From the NCBI GenBank assembly GCA_018968885.1, contig JAGWZK010000002.1:62001-126000 (forward strand): DNA of 64,000 nucleotides. Direction: 5' to 3'. This DNA comes from Planctomycetota bacterium. GTDB taxonomy: Bacteria > Planctomycetota > Phycisphaerae > Phycisphaerales > UBA1924. Within the stretch, counting starts at the first letter, position 1, and each line of letters begins with the position of its first letter. Shown piece by piece: positions 42,540-51,709 of the stretch. The translations under genes were made by a program, and so were the position numbers. Under the pieces are notes generated by a model. It was not told where the DNA came from. It worked only from the letters and a program-made list of their open reading frames with translations, and searched no databases.

Positions 42540-43841
42540 TCAGACGTAATTCTTGTGGTGCAGTGCTTCTGCCATGCGGGGGTCGTGCACTGCGACCAGC
42601 GGCCGCGAAGCACAGACTCGCCAGAAGAGGCCGAAGAAGATCGCGATACCAGCGATAGCGCCCGCAGCGTCGATCCAGATGTGCTTATTGGTCAGCGCCA
42701 TCTGGGCCTCGACTTCGTTGATCGCGGCCATGGGGCGGACGATGAAGATCATGTCCAAGACCTGCATGGTGATGGCCCAGCCAGCCATGAAGGTGAGGGC
42801 AGTACCCTTACGCTTCACATCGCGGAAGATGAGGACCAGGAACGGCACCAGGAAGTGTCCGAAGCAGAGCGTGTAGAAGAGGTATTCCCAGCCGCCTTGT
42901 TTACGCGCGACGTACCAGGCAGTTTCTTCCGGAATGTTGGAGTACCAGATCAGGAAGTACTGACTGAAGGCGATGTACGCCCAGAAGACGGTGAAGGCGA
43001 ACTGGAGCTTGCCCAGGTCGTGGTAGTGTTCGTCCGTCACGACACCCTTCAGGAGGCCGCGGTTGCGGAGGGCCTGCGTGATGATGATGAGGGCGGCGAT
43101 GCCGCTGTACGCACAACCGGCGAAGTAGTAGACGCCCCACATCGTGCTGAAGAAGCGGAAGTCAAAGGACATCAGCCAGTCAAAGGCACAGAAGGCGATG
43201 GAAAGGGCAGTGAGGATCATGCCCCACGAGGCGGTGAAGCGGGTCTTGGCCGAGAGGGAGCGATCGCCGGTGCGGTCCTGCTCAAGTGAGCGTGCCACAT
43301 ACACGCGGCTGAGGTACCACCAGATGACCAGATACAGCCCCATGCGCCCAAAGAAGAAGACGGGGGTGAAGAAGATCGCTTTCTTGCTGAGGAGATAGTC
43401 GCTCGAGTATTCGGGGTTCATCCAGGTGAAGAGTGAACCCTTAAAGACCACGAAATCGAGGATGGGGGTGATGGCGGCAAGGACGCCGCAGATCGGGGCG
43501 AGAGAGGCCATGTTCTCCAGCAGGCGGCGGATCGTCGCGCTCCATCCGGCGTTGGTGAGAGAGGTGGCCTGCAGGAAGAAGAGCCCACCCAGAGACATGG
43601 CCAGTGCCGTGCAGGCACCGACGTGGAAACTGGCGAGGGCGTGCTGCTTGGAGACGACCGCGCCGCCGACGATGGTGGCAACCAAAGCGATGAGACCCAC
43701 ACCCAGCAGCATGGTGCTGGGTGTGCTGCCGCTGATGGTGATGTTCTCACGCTTTAGAGCAGGATCGTTTGAGACATCGGGCAACACAATGGTGCCGGGA
43801 ACGAACTTGGAGGTATCCAGACCGGAAGTTGCACTACTCAC
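42540..43841 (-). CDS. actF: Alternative complex III membrane subunit ActF
   Basis: 433 residues with about ten membrane helices. It has the ActF-type order: an N-terminal region, the 'FFTPVFFFGRMGLYLVIWWYLSRVYVA' helix, 'WGMILTALSIAFCAFDWLMSFDFRFFSTMWGVYYFAG', 'HDLGKLQFAFTVFWAYIAFSQYFLIWYSNIPEE' and 'GHFLVPFLVLIFRDVKRK'. The last three blocks are highly conserved in the quinol:cytochrome c oxidoreductase family. ActF is a smaller relative of ActC in the proton-translocating membrane arm. Its start overlaps the actE stop by 4 bp. Confidence 0.92.
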   Translation of the reverse strand: MSSATSGLDTSKFVPGTIVLPDVSNDPALKRENITISGSTPSTMLLGVGLIALVATIVGGAVVSKQHALASFHVGACTALAMSLGGLFFLQATSLTNAGWSATIRRLLENMASLAPICGVLAAITPILDFVVFKGSLFTWMNPEYSSDYLLSKKAIFFTPVFFFGRMGLYLVIWWYLSRVYVARSLEQDRTGDRSLSAKTRFTASWGMILTALSIAFCAFDWLMSFDFRFFSTMWGVYYFAGCAYSGIAALIIITQALRNRGLLKGVVTDEHYHDLGKLQFAFTVFWAYIAFSQYFLIWYSNIPEETAWYVARKQGGWEYLFYTLCFGHFLVPFLVLIFRDVKRKGTALTFMAGWAITMQVLDMIFIVRPMAAINEVEAQMALTNKHIWIDAAGAIAGIAIFFGLFWRVCASRPLVAVHDPRMAEALHHKNYV

Positions 43842-44674
43842 TTTGAACCTCCTGTGCTGGGTGCCGGGGTGGAAGCAGGTGCCGGAGCAGGGGCAGAAGC
43901 CGGAGCCGGTCTGACCCGCATCAATTCATCACGCTGACCAGCCGGGACATCGTTGATGTTGCCCTTGCGCGACTCTTGCAGCACGCGGATGTAGGCGACG
44001 ACGCCCCAAGCGTCCATCGGCGACAGAGCGTGTGCATAACCCGGCATCTTCTGATTGCCGGCTGTGTCCCACACGCCGACCAAGGCGGTGTGGAAGAGAT
44101 AGCCGTCTTTACCCTGATCAGCCTTGGTGTCGAAGTACTTGGCATCGTGGAAATTTGGAAGAACCGCACTCCACTGCTTTCCGACCATGCCCTTGCCGTC
44201 GCCGTCATAGCCGTGGCAGGTGGCGCAGGTGATGTTGTACCACTTCTCGCCGCGAGCCAGCAAATCTGCATCGACCTTGACAGGAATGGTGGTGAGGTAC
44301 GCACCATCAGCACCCTTGCCGGTGTACACGCGGTCGTCTTCACGCAAGAGGTCGGCCTGCTTGGCCTCCCACTTTCTGGCCCAGTTGTCGCTGGCGACAC
44401 CGGGCTGGGTGGTAGCGCTTGGGGCCATCTGCTCAGGAGCAAAGCTGGTGCGGCCAAAGGCCACAGTGCCCTTCACCGACGGACGCATGGTGCGGCTGTC
44501 CGAGTAGAACTCGGTCTTGGCCTGCGACTTCCACTTCGGGCTGTCTTTCATGTCCTGAAAGAACTGACGAGGTGGCTCATCGTGGCGATCGCCGCGACAA
44601 CCAGTGAGCCCGGTCGCGGCAGCGAGTGCCGCGAGGGTCAGCAGTGAGGCAGATGAAACTGAAGTGCGTGTCAT
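43838..44674 (-). CDS. actE: Alternative complex III mono-heme cytochrome c lipoprotein ActE
   Basis: 278 residues from the ATG at 44674. Leader LLTLAALAAATGLTGC puts the lipidated Cys near residue 27. The heme-binding motif C-A-T-C-H is in WYNITCATCHGYDGDG, with the distal Met probably in NQKMPGYAHAL. ActE is the mobile-domain cytochrome that hands electrons to the oxidase. A Pro/Ala repeat tail (P-A-P-A-S-T) closes the protein. Further upstream in-frame ATGs would include the 12-bp tandem repeat and are unlikely. Confidence 0.93.
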   Translation of the reverse strand: MTRTSVSSASLLTLAALAAATGLTGCRGDRHDEPPRQFFQDMKDSPKWKSQAKTEFYSDSRTMRPSVKGTVAFGRTSFAPEQMAPSATTQPGVASDNWARKWEAKQADLLREDDRVYTGKGADGAYLTTIPVKVDADLLARGEKWYNITCATCHGYDGDGKGMVGKQWSAVLPNFHDAKYFDTKADQGKDGYLFHTALVGVWDTAGNQKMPGYAHALSPMDAWGVVAYIRVLQESRKGNINDVPAGQRDELMRVRPAPASAPAPAPASTPAPSTGGSK

Positions 44675-44700
44675 GAGTAAGTGTCCAGAACAGTGGGCGG

Positions 44701-44748
44701 GCCAATGAGCGTGCCAATGAGCGTGCCAGTGAGCGTGCCAGTGAACAG
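44701..44748. repeat. 12-bp tandem repeat between actD and actE
   Basis: Four units: GCCAATGAGCGT twice, GCCAGTGAGCGT, GCCAGTGAACAG. They fill most of the gap between the actD stop (44751-44753) and the actE start (44674). If translated they would give W-H-A-H units, but no ribosome site supports that. Confidence 0.8.
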
Positions 44749-44750
44749 GG

Positions 44751-45311
44751 TTACTCCTCAACCAGTTCGACAGACTTGGCACCAGCAGCGCGAAGAAGTT
44801 CGCGCGTCTTGGCGGGGTCAAAGCGCCTGTCGGTGGCTTCGATGGCGATGAAGAAGGCGTCATCGCTGCACGCCAGGAAACGGTCCTTGGAAAAGAGGGG
44901 ATGGCTGTGACGGGGCAGCCCGTTCAGCGCAAGCATGCCGATCAGCGTCGTGAAGGCAGTGAAGAGAATGCCGATCTCAAAGGTGATCGGGACGAACGCT
45001 TCCCACGCGACATAGGGCTTCCCCTGCACCACCATGTGGTAGTCCATATTCATCCACGCCTGCATGCCGAAACCGGCGCAGGCCATGGAAAGGCCGACGA
45101 CTGCCGCCATCAGGGGAAGCTTGGTGCGCTTCACGCCCATGGCATCTTCCATGCCGTGGACCGGGAATGGTGAGTGGCAATCCCACTTGGTGTAGCCGGC
45201 ATCGCGCACCTTTTCGGCGGCGTGCACCAGATCGGCAGGATTCGCAAACTCGGCAAGCACGCCATGCAGGGGCCTGCCGGATTCAGTGACATAGAGAGGG
45301 GCAACTGACAT
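44751..45311 (-). CDS. actD: Alternative complex III subunit ActD (DUF3341)
   Basis: 186 residues. The start 'GVLAEFANPADLVHAAEKVRDAGYTKWDCHSPFPVHGMEDAMG' is the DUF3341 signature. Two membrane helices follow (about 67-90 and 106-128) and the short ending 'FFIAIEATDRRFDPAKTRELLRAAGAKSVELVEE' is typical. ActD is a cytoplasmic-side subunit with a two-helix anchor. Its ATG directly abuts the actC stop. Confidence 0.95.
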   Translation of the reverse strand: MSVAPLYVTESGRPLHGVLAEFANPADLVHAAEKVRDAGYTKWDCHSPFPVHGMEDAMGVKRTKLPLMAAVVGLSMACAGFGMQAWMNMDYHMVVQGKPYVAWEAFVPITFEIGILFTAFTTLIGMLALNGLPRHSHPLFSKDRFLACSDDAFFIAIEATDRRFDPAKTRELLRAAGAKSVELVEE

Positions 45312-46922
45312 TTAGTGTGCCTCCTTGTTGGCGTGGTTGGCGTGCGAGTGATCGTGATTCGAATGCCCGTGGCCATGTCCGTGACCATGCCCGTATCCAT
45401 CCCAGTGGGGGCTGGCCTGGGGCAGCACGGCCTTGAGTTCGCTGATGGCAAACACCGGCAGGAACTTCATGAACAGGAGGAAGAGCGTGAGGAATGTTCC
45501 GAAGGAACCCACGAAGATCATGATGTCCACCGGGGTCGGCCAGAACATGTGCCACTCGCCGGGGAGGTACGCCCGGTGCAGCGAAGTGACGATGATCACG
45601 AAGCGCTCGAACCACATGCCGATGGTGACCAGGAACGCCACCACAAACACCGCGATCGTGCTGGTGCGCATCTTCTTACTCCAGAAGATCTGGGGTGAGA
45701 TGACGTTACACGAGATCATCGTCCAATACGCCCAGGCATAAGGACCTTGGGCTCGGTTCTGCAGGAAGACATCAAGCTCAAACTTGTTGCCGCCGTACCA
45801 GGCGATGAAGAACTCCATGGCGTAGGCAAAACCCACCATCATGCCGGTGAGGAGCACGATCTTGGCCATGTTCTCGATGTGGCGAAGCGTGACGAAATCG
45901 GCAAAGTTCTTGTAGAGGGCGCGCGCGGGAATCAGAAGCAGGAGCACCATGGCAAAGCCGCCGAAGATGGCGCCCGCGACGAAATATGGCGGGAAGATCG
46001 TGGTGTGCCAGCCGGGCACAATCGAAGTTGCAAAGTCAAAGGACACGATCGAGTGCACGCTGAGCACCAGAGGTGTCGAGATGCCCGCGAGCACCAGATA
46101 GGCCACTTCATAGCGGTGCCAGTGGCGAGCGCTGAAACGCCATCCCAAAGACAGGAAGCCGTAGACGTACGCCCTGATGGCATCGACGCGAACCGGAACG
46201 ATGGGAAGCAGAATCGGACCACTGGCCATTTTCCGCAGACGCAGGTCCGCACGATCTCGCAGCGTCGCCAGATCGGGAATCATGCCCATGTACCAGAACA
46301 GCAGCGACACCGTCGCGTACGTGCTCACCGCAAAGACGTCCCATAGCAACGGCGAGCGGAAGTTCGGCCAGATCTGATTGGCATTGGGAATCGGAAAGAG
46401 CATCCACGCCGCCCACTGGCGCCCGATGTGAATGCCCGGGAACGTGGCCGCACAGATCACCGCGAAAATCGTCATCGCCTCGGCCGAACGATTGATCGCC
46501 GTGCGCCACTTCTGCTTGAAGAGGCAGAGAATCGCGGAGATCAGCGTACCGGCGTGGCCGATACCGATCCAGAACACAAAGTTGGTGATGTCCCACGCCC
46601 AGTCGACCTGGTTGTTCAAGCCCCAGGTGCCGATGCCGGTGATCACCAGATACAGAATGAAAAGACCACCCAACTGGGCAATGCCAAACGCCGTCATGAA
46701 CGCCGGCAACCACCAGCGCGGCGGAGCGTTCTCGGCGTAGCCACAGACGATGTCCGTCACCTCTCCAAAGGTGCGGCCGTTCAAGACCAATGGTGGGCGC
46801 ACACCGGGATCATCAATCAATGTTCCGTCGCCGATCACGGGATCGTGCATCGACTCCGTCGCCGGACGCGCACGACCGGCCAACCGGTCTGCCGTGATCT
46901 TGTCTGGATGAAGCGTCGTCAT
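45312..46922 (-). CDS. actC: Alternative complex III membrane subunit ActC (NrfD/PsrC family)
   Basis: 536 residues from the ATG at 46922, about ten membrane helices. ActC holds the quinol-binding site and is related to PsrC and NrfD. Blocks include '[32 protein letters not shown]', '[44 protein letters not shown]', '[37 protein letters not shown]' and '[15 protein letters not shown]' type C-terminal helices, as in the Rhodothermus-type complex. The C-terminus is His-rich (H-G-H-G-H repeats). Confidence 0.96.
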   Translation of the reverse strand: MTTLHPDKITADRLAGRARPATESMHDPVIGDGTLIDDPGVRPPLVLNGRTFGEVTDIVCGYAENAPPRWWLPAFMTAFGIAQLGGLFILYLVITGIGTWGLNNQVDWAWDITNFVFWIGIGHAGTLISAILCLFKQKWRTAINRSAEAMTIFAVICAATFPGIHIGRQWAAWMLFPIPNANQIWPNFRSPLLWDVFAVSTYATVSLLFWYMGMIPDLATLRDRADLRLRKMASGPILLPIVPVRVDAIRAYVYGFLSLGWRFSARHWHRYEVAYLVLAGISTPLVLSVHSIVSFDFATSIVPGWHTTIFPPYFVAGAIFGGFAMVLLLLIPARALYKNFADFVTLRHIENMAKIVLLTGMMVGFAYAMEFFIAWYGGNKFELDVFLQNRAQGPYAWAYWTMISCNVISPQIFWSKKMRTSTIAVFVVAFLVTIGMWFERFVIIVTSLHRAYLPGEWHMFWPTPVDIMIFVGSFGTFLTLFLLFMKFLPVFAISELKAVLPQASPHWDGYGHGHGHGHGHSNHDHSHANHANKEAH

Positions 46923-47002
46923 TTTCAGGAAACTCCCTGACAGGAAATTCGTTTTGAATCCAACCTCAAGCCAACCCCAACTCAATCCCAACTCAAACGT
47001 GA

Positions 47003-50000
47003 TTACGACAAGATCGAGAGAGACAAGGCATACCCCACATCCTTGAAACGCTTCCGCGGATCAATGAAGTGCGTGTGACCCTTGCCATCGTTCTTGTGGT
47101 CATGACCGTCATGGTCATGATGATCGCTGGAATGGCCGTGCCCCTTGTGATCACCGCCGTGAGGATGGTCCTGCGGATCTGCAACGGGCGCACGCAGCTT
47201 GGGATTGGGGTTCTTCACACCCATCAGATAGCTGGTGCGAGGACGGGTGTTGAGATAACCCAGCAGCAGATACGAACGACCATTGGCACGCGTCTTGGAG
47301 ACCTTGCTCTCCGGATCGTTGATATCGCCAAAGACAATCGCGTTCGAGGGACACGCCTGCTGGCAGGCCGACTGGAAAAACCCTTCGGGGATGTTCTGCA
47401 GATTCTCCAGCTTCATCTCTGCGCGAGCCGCGTTGATGCGCTGGATGCAGTAAGAGCACTTTTCCATCACGCCGCGCATACGCACCGACACATCGGGGTT
47501 GCGTTGCATGCGGCTGATTTCATCGACCTTCTCACGCAGGCGGGGCGGAATCCAGTTCACATTGGGAATGCCGCCGACCTTGTCAGCGAGTTCCTTGCCA
47601 TAGAAGCCACCGTTGAACTTGCTGATACCAAACTCAAAGAAGTTGTAGCGACGAACCTTGTACGGACAGTTGTTCGCGCAGTACCGCGTGCCGATGCAAC
47701 GGTTGTAGACCTGGTAGTTGATTCCTTCGGGGCCGTGCACCGTGGCGTTGACAGGGCACACCGTCTCGCACGGAGCGTTCTCACAGTGCACGCAACCCAC
47801 CGGTTGGTGCATCATGCTGTCGGGCTCGTTGATGTCTTCGCCGGTGTAATAGCGATCGACGCGAATCCACGTCAACTCGCGACCCTTGGCCACTTCGTCG
47901 CGACCTACAACCGGAATGTTGTTCTCTGACTGGCAGGCGATGGTGCATGTGCCGCAACCCGTGCACGAAGCCAGGTCGATGGTCATGCCCCACTGCTGAC
48001 GCTTGGTGTATTGCGCTGCGGTCGGGTTGCCCAGATGGTCAACCGCGCCCTTATTCGCCGGATCAGGATTCTGATCGCTCAGGTTGTACGGGTTGTTGTA
48101 GATGCTGACGTTCGGCGGTGTGTGCGACAGTTCGCCCAGCTGCTCGGCAAAGTTCACCCGCTCGGCTTCCTTGCCGTAAATGCTGTCCACCATGTTCTTC
48201 ACGGTGTCGCCGTGCTTCTTCCACGCGGGCAGGTCCACCTCGCGAACCAGTGTGGTGCGCCCTTCCAGCGACCAGTGATTCTGGGTGCTTGCAACCTCAC
48301 GTGTTCCCTCGACAAGTGCCACTGTGGCACCCTGGCCAAAGCGGCTGATGCCTGCGCCGCGCAGCGGATAAACGTTGCTGCCGACATTCTCTCCCACACT
48401 GCCGCAGGATGTGCGGCCGTAGCCAAGCGTCAGCACCACGGTGTCATCAGCCATGCCTGGGCAAATCCAGCATGCGACTGTGACCTTGCGGCCACTCAAT
48501 GTCACCTCAGCCAGACGCGCCTTGGGGAATTTGCGATCGGTGTAAATCTTGTTGGGGTCACCGTCGTTGTACGAAATCGGAGCCACACCAAGCATCTCGG
48601 CGGTCTTGGGGCTCATGAGAGCCGGATTCTCCCACACGACGCGCGTGCCGGGCTGAGGCAACTCGTGCAGCCAGGGGTTATTGCCAAAGCGGCCATCACC
48701 CACCATGCCATTCTCAAAGACCACATCCAATCGATTCTGTGTCGGCGGAGTGGGGAGTGTGAACGCGCTCGCGGCGGTCGCGACATCAGCCATCTTCAAT
48801 GGGCCCGGTGCCGCAGGAGCAACGGGAGTCGCGGTGCGTCCTTCGTGCAGAATCCGCCGCCACTTCTTCTCACTTTCCGCGCCGGTGCCCAGCGCACCAG
48901 CCCAAGCGCCTCTGACCAGTGCCAGCCCATCGGGCTTGAGATTGCCACCCACGAAGGCAAGGAACTCGATTTCGCTCCACACCGGTGCCGCAGGGCCGCT
49001 GGCATCATCGGGCTTGGAGTACAAAGGCGCGATCATCGGCTGAATCACGCTGCGCGTGCCATCGATTGCCTCGACATCGCCCCAAGACTCCAACGTGTGC
49101 GCGCCGTTAATGGTCCACACGCTCTCGTTGGCTGTCTCGGTGGATTCCACGCTCCAGGTGATCGTGTTCTTCACCTTGGCAAACTTCTCTGCAAAGCCCA
49201 GATCGCCCGGCGCGTCATACACCGGGTTCACACCGATGCAGATCACCGTGTCGATCTCACCCTTACCCATGCGTGCCGCGAGGGCGCCGATGTCCGCAAG
49301 GCCATCACTGGCCTCATCTTCACTCATGGTGCGATAGGCGACCGTCTTACCAGCATTGCCCAGCGCTGCGTTGATCGCGTGCGCGAGGCCGTGCACTTCG
49401 GCGGGCTGCGAGGGGCCAGCCAGAACCAGTGAAGCGCCCTTATTGGCCAAAAGGTCTTCCGCCGCGGCATCCACAAACTTGGTGTCGATCGTGCCCATCA
49501 CGCCCTTGGGAGCGATGTTGCCCAGGCCGCTCACACCCAGCTTGGCCAAAGCAGCCGCAAGAGCAAAGGCATAATGCGTCACCACCGATGGGGCAACGCG
49601 CTTGCGATGGTCTGCCATGCCGCCAGTGATGCTGGCCTGGCACTCGACCACATACAGGCGGCTCATGTCGTCGCTGGTCTTCATCACCGCGCGATTGGCG
49701 GCAAAGCCCCGCGCATTGATCAAACCACCAGGCTCAAAGCCGGGGCCTGATGCCGAGGCAAAGTCGCGATCAAGCGACACGATGGTCTTGGCCTTGGCCA
49801 CATCCAGCACCTCGCGCATCGGCTTCCCAAAGGCGATGCGTGAGCCAGCGATGGCGCTGCTGTTTTGCGTCGCGTCATAGGCGATCCATGTCGCTGCGGG
49901 CCACTTCTTCTTCAGATCGGCCTTGATCGCATCGCGCGTCGGGCTGGTCTTCTTATCCACCAGAATCGCAACCGATGCGCCGCGCGTCGCGAGCAATCGC

Positions 50001-50629
50001 TCGGCCTCGGGGCCCCACCAACCCTTGAAGTCCTCAAAGGTGGCTTCCAACCGGCCACGGGCCGGGTTCTTGTACATGGGGAACTTCAGGCGATCGGGGT
50101 CATACAGCGAAAGCACACTGGCCTGAGCCCAGATGCTGCTCTTCCCCTGATTGACGGCGTGCAGAGGATTGCCTTCCACCTTGGTAGGACGACCTTCATG
50201 CGTCTCAATCAAGAGGCCCTCAGCACCACCGCCGGGGAGAGGCATGGCACTGGCGTAGAAAAGGGGCTTACCGATCACCACATCTTCGGGGATCTCACGC
50301 GAGTAAGGCAGAATCTTGTGGTCCGGACGGCGGCAGCCAGGCAGCGTCGCGGCACCAGCCAGCGCCACCGATGCACCCATCAACTGCAGGAACGTGCGCC
50401 GCGAACTGGTGAGCATGTCGGTGATACCGGCAGGAAACTCACGCTCGACAAAATCGCGGAACTCAGGAGTGTCAGCGATCTCGTCCGTGCTGCGCCACGC
50501 CTTGCGACCGGCGATGCGGGTCAGTTCACGGGGCGAACGCGCCAGTTCCTGCTTGGAGGGCAGCACTGCCGAGCCGTGCCCGTGTGCGTGTTCGGCGGTC
50601 GTTGAATGGCATTGATCCAGCGTGCTCAT
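47003..50629 (-). CDS. actB: Alternative complex III molybdopterin-like/iron-sulfur subunit ActB
   Basis: 1208 residues from the ATG at 50629. A Tat signal lies at 75-99 ([10 protein letters not shown], ending L-P-G-C), so the folded protein is exported. The first two-thirds resemble the large subunit of molybdopterin oxidoreductases, which in ActB proteins no longer binds the cofactor. The C-terminal third is a PsrB-like ferredoxin part with Cys groups C-T-G-C-G-T-C-x3-C, C-V-H-C-x3-P-C-x3-C-P, C-x4-C-x2-N-C-P-Y and C-S-Y-C-x-Q-R plus C-Q-Q-A-C-P, enough for three 4Fe-4S and one 3Fe-4S cluster. His-rich patches at both ends. Confidence 0.95.
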   Translation of the reverse strand: MSTLDQCHSTTAEHAHGHGSAVLPSKQELARSPRELTRIAGRKAWRSTDEIADTPEFRDFVEREFPAGITDMLTSSRRTFLQLMGASVALAGAATLPGCRRPDHKILPYSREIPEDVVIGKPLFYASAMPLPGGGAEGLLIETHEGRPTKVEGNPLHAVNQGKSSIWAQASVLSLYDPDRLKFPMYKNPARGRLEATFEDFKGWWGPEAERLLATRGASVAILVDKKTSPTRDAIKADLKKKWPAATWIAYDATQNSSAIAGSRIAFGKPMREVLDVAKAKTIVSLDRDFASASGPGFEPGGLINARGFAANRAVMKTSDDMSRLYVVECQASITGGMADHRKRVAPSVVTHYAFALAAALAKLGVSGLGNIAPKGVMGTIDTKFVDAAAEDLLANKGASLVLAGPSQPAEVHGLAHAINAALGNAGKTVAYRTMSEDEASDGLADIGALAARMGKGEIDTVICIGVNPVYDAPGDLGFAEKFAKVKNTITWSVESTETANESVWTINGAHTLESWGDVEAIDGTRSVIQPMIAPLYSKPDDASGPAAPVWSEIEFLAFVGGNLKPDGLALVRGAWAGALGTGAESEKKWRRILHEGRTATPVAPAAPGPLKMADVATAASAFTLPTPPTQNRLDVVFENGMVGDGRFGNNPWLHELPQPGTRVVWENPALMSPKTAEMLGVAPISYNDGDPNKIYTDRKFPKARLAEVTLSGRKVTVACWICPGMADDTVVLTLGYGRTSCGSVGENVGSNVYPLRGAGISRFGQGATVALVEGTREVASTQNHWSLEGRTTLVREVDLPAWKKHGDTVKNMVDSIYGKEAERVNFAEQLGELSHTPPNVSIYNNPYNLSDQNPDPANKGAVDHLGNPTAAQYTKRQQWGMTIDLASCTGCGTCTIACQSENNIPVVGRDEVAKGRELTWIRVDRYYTGEDINEPDSMMHQPVGCVHCENAPCETVCPVNATVHGPEGINYQVYNRCIGTRYCANNCPYKVRRYNFFEFGISKFNGGFYGKELADKVGGIPNVNWIPPRLREKVDEISRMQRNPDVSVRMRGVMEKCSYCIQRINAARAEMKLENLQNIPEGFFQSACQQACPSNAIVFGDINDPESKVSKTRANGRSYLLLGYLNTRPRTSYLMGVKNPNPKLRAPVADPQDHPHGGDHKGHGHSSDHHDHDGHDHKNDGKGHTHFIDPRKRFKDVGYALSLSILS

Positions 50630-50712
50630 GCGTCGTTCACTTTCGTCGCTGTCCAAACTCGTGCGGTCACAGAACTCATCTATCCGTCATCTCGATCGTC
50701 GGCTTCGTCGCC

Positions 50713-51426
50713 TTAGTAGTGACATGCACCGCAGTTCTCCGGAGGCGCTTCCTTCAGCGTCTCCAGCAACTTGCGTCCCTCGGCCTTGTGCTTCTCGGAA
50801 TCCGCGAGCCACTCGGTCTGCACCCATTGCAACTGCGTCACCTTGTCTTTGGGCACCAGATACTTTTCCGGCTCTGTCTTTACGCCGCGATGGCAATCCA
50901 GACACCATCCCATGCTCTGCGGCTCTGCCTGATACACCGTCTCCATCGTCGTGATCTGTCCGTGGCACGAATAGCACGACACGCCGGCGTTCACATGCAC
51001 ATGATGGGGAAAGTTGCGGACGTAGTCAGGGGTCTTGTGCACGCGCCGCCATTCAATGGATTTATCCTGAGCAAACGCGGTGCGGATGAATTCGGTCTTC
51101 TCGCGATGCAGCACACCCTCTGGCGCGGTGAAAAGCGCCAAACGTCCCTCCGCGTGGCAGCCGTAGCACGTCGCCACATTCGGAATGTTGGCCTCGGCCG
51201 ATTCCTCAATCTTGGTGTGGCAATAGCGGCAGTCCATGCCCAGCTTGCCCGCGTGAATCTGATGGTTAAACCCACCACCCGGCTGCTTGGGCATGTATCC
51301 AACGCGCCAGAACTTGGGCGTCGCGAAATACGTAAACCCCGCCACCACGGTCGTCAACCCGCCAACTGCCGCGAGCGCTGACACCGTTGGAAAGGCGTTG
51401 AACCACTTTGGAAAAAGTCCAGCCAC
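50713..51426 (-). CDS. actA: Alternative complex III pentaheme cytochrome c ActA
   Basis: 237 residues. The start is taken as GTG (51424-51426 complement) because GGAGGT lies 4 bases upstream and the product then begins as in relatives (V-A-G-L-F-P-K-W-F-N). An N-terminal membrane helix (about 15-36) is followed by five heme-binding motifs: C-R-Y-C-H, C-Y-G-C-H, C-Y-S-C-H, C-L-D-C-H and C-G-A-C-H. ActA passes electrons from the iron-sulfur and quinol side to ActE or the oxidase. First gene of the large respiratory operon. Confidence 0.95.
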   Translation of the reverse strand: MAGLFPKWFNAFPTVSALAAVGGLTTVVAGFTYFATPKFWRVGYMPKQPGGGFNHQIHAGKLGMDCRYCHTKIEESAEANIPNVATCYGCHAEGRLALFTAPEGVLHREKTEFIRTAFAQDKSIEWRRVHKTPDYVRNFPHHVHVNAGVSCYSCHGQITTMETVYQAEPQSMGWCLDCHRGVKTEPEKYLVPKDKVTQLQWVQTEWLADSEKHKAEGRKLLETLKEAPPENCGACHY

Positions 51427-51465
51427 GCTGACCTCCAAACCATTCAGACACAGACCATCAGCACC

Positions 51466-51490
51466 CCCAAAAACCGCTCGAAAACCGAGC
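51466..51490 (-). promoter_or_regulatory. Terminator-like hairpin in the act operon leader
   Basis: Read on the minus strand: GCTCG-GTTTT-CGAGC followed by GGTTTTTGGGG. It lies between the candidate act promoter and the actA start, so it could act as an attenuator. The stem is only 5 bp. Confidence 0.35.
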
Positions 51491-51575
51491 AATTCTGTGA
51501 GTACGTGCAAACTTCGCCACCCCCGGAAACCTCATTTGAGTTACCGGGCGTGACGAATTTCCTGTAAGGCAGCAA

Positions 51576-51603
51576 AATCTACGGTCTCTGCGTACTCTGT
51601 CAA
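51576..51603 (-). promoter_or_regulatory. Sigma70-like promoter for the act-cox operon
   Basis: On the minus strand TTGACA (51598-51603) and TAGATT (51576-51581) are separated by 16 bp. It is about 150 bp upstream of the actA GTG. Confidence 0.55.
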
Positions 51604-51642
51604 GCCGGAAGAGCACATTCTGGCTAATTGAGATCCAGTCTC

Positions 51643-51661
51643 ATCCAAAACTCGTTTGGAT
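51643..51661. promoter_or_regulatory. Operator-like inverted repeat on the ctaA -35 box
   Basis: ATCCAAA (51643-51649), spacer ACTCG, TTTGGAT (51655-51661): a perfect 7-bp inverted repeat whose right arm contains the TTGGAT -35 element of ctaA. Confidence 0.5.
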
Positions 51662-51684
51662 TATGGCAGGGTTTCTGGTATACT
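51656..51684 (+). promoter_or_regulatory. Sigma70-like promoter for ctaA
   Basis: TTGGAT (51656-51661), exactly 17 bp, TATACT (51679-51684). The start codon is 26 bp downstream with AGGAGG (51696-51701) at 8 bases from the ATG. Confidence 0.75.
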
Positions 51685-51709
51685 GCGCATCACCTAGGAG
51701 GCACCTCCC

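Noticed and set aside
9288-44630. Recurring word GAGTGCCGCG (near 9290, 21650, 41960 and 44620) as a signal sequence
   Set aside because: Mostly coding for Ser-Ala-Ala type residues in a GC-rich genome; frequency looks explainable by codon use. A count against a shuffled-codon model would be needed.
44701-44748. 12-bp repeat as a CRISPR array
   Set aside because: Units are adjacent, without unique spacers, and no cas genes are present.
47003-50629. actB as a formate dehydrogenase or nitrate reductase
   Set aside because: The fusion with the ferredoxin part, Tat signal and placement between pentaheme actA and actC identify it as the alternative complex III subunit.
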